From Shinella fusca (GTDB taxonomy: Bacteria; Pseudomonadota; Alphaproteobacteria; Rhizobiales; Rhizobiaceae): a DNA stretch of 64,000 bases. Shown in pieces: positions 58,420-64,000 of this stretch. Each line of letters starts with the position of its first letter. The first letter of the stretch is position 1. The position numbers and the translations under genes were made by a program. Under the pieces are notes generated by a model. The model had not been told where the DNA came from. It was given only the letters and a program-made list of their open reading frames with translations, and searched no databases. The stretch spans positions 1 through 64,000 of the forward strand of contig NZ_JACHIK010000021.1 of the NCBI RefSeq assembly GCF_014203155.1, in the 5' to 3' direction.

Positions 58420-58842
58420 CTAGAGGAGGTCCATCAGGAAGGGGATGAGGGGCTCGTCGGCGGGAGGCATCGGGTAGTCGCGCAACGCCTTCGGGCGCAC
58501 CCACTTGATCGCCTGGCCCTCGCGGCCGTGCGCCGTGCCCTCGAAGCGGCGGCACACATAGAGCGGCATCAGGAGGTGGAAGTCGTCATAGGTGTGGCTG
58601 GCGAAGGTGAGCGGGGCAAGGCACGGGATCTTCGTGGTGATGCCGAGTTCCTCGTCCAGCTCGCGGATCAGCGTTTCCTCCGGCGTCTCACCGGGCTCGA
58701 CCTTGCCGCCGGGAAATTCCCACAGGCCGGCAAGCGTCCTGCCCTCGGGACGCTGCGCCAGGAGGACGCGGCCGTCCGCATCGACGAGCGCGCAGGCGGC
58801 GACGAGGAGGATACGGCGCTGTTTGGCGATGGTCTCGGTCAT
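58420..58842 (-). CDS. mutT: 8-oxo-dGTP diphosphatase (MutT-type Nudix hydrolase)
   Basis: A 140-residue Nudix hydrolase that removes 8-oxo-dGTP from the nucleotide pool. The complete Nudix box is visible: G-G-K-V-E-P-G-E-T followed by R-E-L-D-E-E-L-G-I. The flanking L-W-E-F-P and late W-V-R-P-K-A-L are MutT-like. Its start overlaps the GNAT stop by 4 bases, so the two are coupled. Confidence 0.92.
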   Translation of the reverse strand: MTETIAKQRRILLVAACALVDADGRVLLAQRPEGRTLAGLWEFPGGKVEPGETPEETLIRELDEELGITTKIPCLAPLTFASHTYDDFHLLMPLYVCRRFEGTAHGREGQAIKWVRPKALRDYPMPPADEPLIPFLMDLL

Positions 58843-59597
58843 GCCGCGGCTGGCCCCCGGTAGCTGTATTCGTAGACGGCGGCAAAGCCGGCGCGGCGGT
58901 AGAGCGCGAGGGCGGCCGCATTGTCCGCCTCCACCTGCACCCAGGCCTGGCGGGCGCCCTTGAGCTTTGCCCAGCGCAGGCTGGCATGAAGGATCGCGGT
59001 GCCGAGGCCCCGGCCGCGCCGTTCCGCCGCCACGCCGAGCTGGAGGATGCCGGCAAGATCGTTGTCCTGCACGGCGATCGTCAAGGCGGCCGGGCCGAAG
59101 CCCGGCTCCTCGACGATGAAGAGGCCGGCTTCCGGCTTGATGGCGTTGATGATTTCGGTGAGGCCGGGCTTGAGGGCCGGGTCGTCGCCGGCCACGCGGA
59201 TGCGCGCGTCGACGAAGCGGCCGACGTCGCGGCTCGGCAGGTGGTCGAGGCCCTCGTCGCGGGGAAGGGTGGCAAGGTCGGCCGTCATGACGACGGTGCG
59301 GCCGATATCGGCCCAGCCGGCCTCATCCATGTAGGCGATGAGCTGCGGGGCGGCGAGCGGCGTCTGGCGCACCAGCAGCGGGCGGCCGTAGTCGGCAAAG
59401 CGTTTCGCCGCCTTTTCCAGGCGGATGTCGATGTCGCGGATATCGGACGGGTCGAGCGGGTTGACGGAGTTCAGCCGGCGCGAGGGGTGGCCGGCGGTCA
59501 GCCGGCAGAGCCAGCTTCCGTCATACTGCACGGTGGCCGCGGGCCAGGCGCGGAAGCCGACGGCTTCCAGCCGGCGGACTTTCGGGAGATCGCTCAT
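58839..59597 (-). CDS. GNAT family N-acetyltransferase
   Basis: A 252-residue acetyltransferase. An N-terminal part (about 1-110) has W-L-C-R-L-T-A-G-H-P-S-R-R-L-N-S-V, and a C-terminal GNAT domain has the acetyl-CoA loop R-R-G-R-G-L-G-T-A-I-L and N-A-A-A-L-A-L-Y-R-R-A-G-F. The N-terminal part resembles that of two-domain acetyltransferases often placed between argJ and mutT in Rhizobiales. The ATG at 59597 is chosen because the longer frame overlaps argJ. The substrate is unknown. Confidence 0.87.
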   Translation of the reverse strand: MSDLPKVRRLEAVGFRAWPAATVQYDGSWLCRLTAGHPSRRLNSVNPLDPSDIRDIDIRLEKAAKRFADYGRPLLVRQTPLAAPQLIAYMDEAGWADIGRTVVMTADLATLPRDEGLDHLPSRDVGRFVDARIRVAGDDPALKPGLTEIINAIKPEAGLFIVEEPGFGPAALTIAVQDNDLAGILQLGVAAERRGRGLGTAILHASLRWAKLKGARQAWVQVEADNAAALALYRRAGFAAVYEYSYRGPAAA

Positions 59598-59680
59598 CGT
59601 CGTTTTCTGTCCGGAAGGGGTCACGCTGTCCGGGCCTCTGTTTCTTTGGCAGTCCGCTACGCGAGCCTGCCGGAACGTGC

Positions 59681-60919
59681 TTAGCTGCGATAGTCGCCGT
59701 TGATCTCGACATATTCCTTGGTGAGGTCGCAGGTCCACACCGTCGCGCGGCCGTTGCCGAGGCCGATCTCGACGCGCACCGGAATGTCCTCACGCTTCAT
59801 GACGGCGGAGGCCACGTCCTCGGAATAGGCGGGATCGCGCTCGCCGTCGACGGCCACGCGCACGTCGCCGAACCAGATGGCGAGGCGGTCGCGGTCGGCC
59901 ATCTCGCCGGACTTGCCGACGGCCATGACGACGCGGCCCCAGTTGGCGTCCTCGCCGGCGACAGCGGTCTTGACCAGCGGCGAATTGGCGATGGAGAGCG
60001 CGATGCGCTTGGCGGCTTCGTCGCTTTCGGCGCCTTCGACGGTGACTTCCACCATCTTGCGCGCGCCTTCGCCGTCCCGCACGACCTGCAGCGCGAGGTC
60101 GCGCAGGAGGTCGGTGAGCGCCGTGCGGAAGCCGTCGAGCGCGGCGTCGTCGGCCGTCACCGGCGCCTGGCCGTCGGCGGCGGCAGCGCCGGTGGCAAAC
60201 AGCATCAGCGTGTCGGAGGTCGAGGTGTCGCTGTCGACGGTCACGGAATTGAAGGTCGGGCCGACGCCGGCCGAAAGCAGCGATTGCAGCACGGGGGCCG
60301 GAATGTCGGCGTCGGTGACGACGAAGGAGAGCATGGTCGCCATGTCGGGCGCGATCATGCCGGCGCCCTTGGCGATGCCGTTGATGGTGACGGTGACGCC
60401 GCCGAGGCTTGCCGTGCGGGTGGCGGCCTTCGGATAGGTGTCCGTCGTCATGATGGCCTTGGCGGCCTCGAACCAGAAGTCCTCGGTGCCCGAGGCGGCA
60501 AGGCCGTCGAGCACGCCGGAGAATTTCGTGGCGTCGAGCGGTTCGCCGATCACGCCCGTCGAGGCGAGGAAGACTTCGCCTTCGCTGCAGCCGACGGCCC
60601 TTGCGGCGGCTTCCGCCGTCATCCTCGTCGATTCGCGGCCCCTGCGGCCGGTGAAGGCATTGGCATTGCCGGAATTGACCACCACGGCGCGGGCAACGCC
60701 GCCGGGAAGGTTCGCACGGCAGAAATCGACCGGCGCGGAGGGGCATTTGGAGCGCGTGAAGACGCCGGCGACCGCCGCGGGGCGGTCGAAGACCATCATC
60801 AGGACGTCCGTCCGGTTCCTGTACTTGATCCCCGCGGCGGCGGTCGCCATGCGCACGCCGCGCACCGGCGGCATGTCGGCATAGGTTTTCGGGGCGAGCG
60901 GGGAAATCGAGCCGGACAT
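59681..60919 (-). CDS. argJ: bifunctional glutamate N-acetyltransferase / amino-acid N-acetyltransferase
   Basis: A 412-residue precursor that self-cleaves into alpha and beta chains and recycles the acetyl group in arginine synthesis. The autocleavage site is the Ala-Thr bond in D-M-A-T-M-L-S-F (Thr195 becomes the nucleophile). The oxyanion segment A-S-T-G-V-I-G is at 119-125. The C-terminus Y-V-E-I-N-G-D-Y is typical. AGGAAGG precedes the ATG. It lies downstream of the parvulin gene but is separated from it by a terminator, so it likely has its own promoter. Confidence 0.97.
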   Translation of the reverse strand: MSGSISPLAPKTYADMPPVRGVRMATAAAGIKYRNRTDVLMMVFDRPAAVAGVFTRSKCPSAPVDFCRANLPGGVARAVVVNSGNANAFTGRRGRESTRMTAEAAARAVGCSEGEVFLASTGVIGEPLDATKFSGVLDGLAASGTEDFWFEAAKAIMTTDTYPKAATRTASLGGVTVTINGIAKGAGMIAPDMATMLSFVVTDADIPAPVLQSLLSAGVGPTFNSVTVDSDTSTSDTLMLFATGAAAADGQAPVTADDAALDGFRTALTDLLRDLALQVVRDGEGARKMVEVTVEGAESDEAAKRIALSIANSPLVKTAVAGEDANWGRVVMAVGKSGEMADRDRLAIWFGDVRVAVDGERDPAYSEDVASAVMKREDIPVRVEIGLGNGRATVWTCDLTKEYVEINGDYRS

Positions 60920-60933
60920 TCTTGCCTTCCTGC

Positions 60934-60963
60934 GGGAAAAAGAGGCCCGGCATTTGCCGGGCC
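60934..60963 (-). terminator. terminator of the parvulin gene
   Basis: On the minus strand GGCCCGGC pairs with GCCGGGCC (plus-strand 60944-60951 and 60956-60963, 4-base loop), followed by a run of T (the A-run at 60937-60941). It separates the parvulin transcript from argJ. Confidence 0.88.
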
Positions 60964-60974
60964 GTCGCCGTGTC

Positions 60975-61883
60975 TTACTGCTGGCCTTCGGTGGCCGGCG
61001 CTGCCTCGCCTTCGCCGTCCTTGGCTTCGGCTTCCGGCTTGTTGACCGCGTCGTAGGCGGTCTTCAGCGCGGCGTCCGTGATGTCGACGGGGGCCGCGGC
61101 CTTGGCCTTTTCCAGGAGGTCGAGATACTTGTCGCGCATGACGAGCTGACGGACCTGGCCTTCGACCTGGTCGAGCGCCGGGGGCTGCTGCTTGCGCTTG
61201 TCCTCGACCTTGATGACATGGTAGCCGAACTGCGTCTTCACCGGGGTCTTGGTGTAGGCGCCCTTTTCAAGGGCGAAGGCGGCCGCTTCGAATTCCGGCA
61301 CCATGCGGCCCTTGGCGAAGTAGCCGAGATCGCCGCCTTCCGACTTGTTCGGGTCGGTCGACTTTTCCTTGGCGATTTCGACGAAGTCCTTGCCGGCATC
61401 CAGCTCGGCGATGATCGCCTTGGCCTCGTCCTCAGTCTTGACGAGGATGTGGCGGGCGCGGATCTCGTCCTGCGGCTCGATGGCGGCGACTTCCTTGTCG
61501 TAGCGCGCCTTCACCTCTTCCGGGGTGACGGAATCGACGACGTGCTTCTTGAAGTAGGCGTTGTGCAACTCGCGGTCCGTCAGGAAGGCGAGGCGCTGCT
61601 TGAAATCGGCCGTGTCCTGCAGGCCTTCCTTGCTGGCGTCGGCGGCAAGCAGCTTGACGTCGATGATGGAGGAGAGCGCGGCGACGCGCTTCTGGTCGTC
61701 CGGAAGATTGGCGAGCTGCGGATCGAGGCCGGCCATCGCGAGCTTGAGTTCCGATTCGTGGATCTCGGTGGCGCCGACCTTGGCGACGACCGGGTCCGCC
61801 GCGGCGTCTTCCGCGCGGACGCCGCCGGCGGCGGCAGCGATCGCGATGAGGGCAACTGCCGCAAGCTTGCTATACTTCAACAT
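60975..61883 (-). CDS. periplasmic peptidyl-prolyl cis-trans isomerase (parvulin type)
   Basis: A 302-residue exported foldase of the PpiC/PrsA/SurA kind. The signal peptide runs to about residue 24 (A-A-A-A-G-G-V-R-A). An N-terminal SurA-like chaperone part follows, then one parvulin domain (about 145-240) with [15 protein letters not shown] and Q-F-G-Y-H-V-I-K. The tail is Ala/Glu-rich. The ATG at 61883 is chosen because signal-peptide features begin there. It is divergent from secA, in keeping with folding of newly exported proteins. Confidence 0.92.
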   Translation of the reverse strand: MLKYSKLAAVALIAIAAAAGGVRAEDAAADPVVAKVGATEIHESELKLAMAGLDPQLANLPDDQKRVAALSSIIDVKLLAADASKEGLQDTADFKQRLAFLTDRELHNAYFKKHVVDSVTPEEVKARYDKEVAAIEPQDEIRARHILVKTEDEAKAIIAELDAGKDFVEIAKEKSTDPNKSEGGDLGYFAKGRMVPEFEAAAFALEKGAYTKTPVKTQFGYHVIKVEDKRKQQPPALDQVEGQVRQLVMRDKYLDLLEKAKAAAPVDITDAALKTAYDAVNKPEAEAKDGEGEAAPATEGQQ

Positions 61884-62120
61884 ATCGAAAAGACCTTTCA
61901 CATCCTCGCCGGAATCGGGCCGATATCCGGTGCCAGACGGCTCAACACCACCAGAATGTGGCAGTTGTGCAACCGTCTGAGCCGTTGACATCATTCGACC
62001 CCCCTCTTATCTGTCACGCAATCCCGCGTCCAGAACAGTTTCCGGGCGTTTCACGGCTTTGCGCGCAATTATCGTGCGACCTGTCACGCGCCGGGCGCCC
62101 AGAAAGAAAGGACCATCCTG
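61884..62120. promoter_or_regulatory. divergent parvulin / secA promoter region
   Basis: This 237-bp gap has TGTCACGC twice in direct orientation (about 62013 and 62083). It also has the self-complementary GGGCGCCC just before the secA ribosome site AAAGGA. No gene is supported. Confidence 0.35.

Positions 62121-64000
<1,880 letters not shown>

Overview
The window (about 64 kb, high GC, dense short-spaced operons) looks like core chromosome of an alphaproteobacterium of the order Rhizobiales, most likely Rhizobiaceae. The evidence is the sdhCDAB / mdh-sucCDAB...lpdA cluster, an F1-only ATP synthase operon (atpHAGDC without Fo genes), an Omp19-like lipoprotein, a hemC-hemD-mitofilin-hemY operon, and the secA / parvulin / argJ / mutT block. 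I cannot name genus or species from sequence alone. I saw no rRNA, tRNA, CRISPR array, insertion sequence or prophage.

Layout. 0-8 kb: a TerC-like membrane protein, an M3 peptidase (dcp), the ribosome-associated GTPase typA, an acetyltransferase, a secreted protein, inorganic pyrophosphatase (ppa) and yggT. 8-14 kb (minus strand): hemC-hemD-mitofilin-like-hemY-TerB-like-amidotransferase, apparently one operon. 14-17.5 kb: divergent tsaD-gpsA-YciI-EVE-methyltransferase. 18-35 kb: a respiratory block of sdhCDAB, an Omp19-like lipoprotein, zapE, mdh, sucC, sucD, sucA, sucB, four unrelated small genes, then lpdA. This encodes the TCA steps from 2-oxoglutarate to fumarate, plus malate to oxaloacetate. 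35-42 kb: DUF2867, a GumN-like protein, xerC, an AAA ATPase, priA and a small membrane protein. 42-47 kb: atpHAGDC. 47-54 kb: a ManC-type bifunctional enzyme and an accessory-looking catabolic cluster (LysR regulator, iron alcohol dehydrogenase, aldehyde dehydrogenase, enolase-superfamily enzyme). 53.7-62 kb: ubiG, DUF1178, nitrilase, grxC, comF, methyltransferase, Flp pilin, mutT, GNAT, argJ and a parvulin. 62 kb to the end: secA, cut by the window edge.

The genes serve central metabolism and envelope biogenesis: TCA dehydrogenases and succinate dehydrogenase feed electrons, F1 makes ATP, hem and ubi genes supply cofactors, and SecA with the parvulin handle export. The least ordinary parts are the 49-53.6 kb cluster, whose substrate is unknown, and a set of intergenic dyads. 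These include matching 9-bp hairpins in the atpA-atpG and atpD-atpC gaps, structured leaders ahead of sucC and sucA, a 15-bp-arm inverted repeat between zapE and mdh, and a 34-bp perfect palindrome near the left edge.
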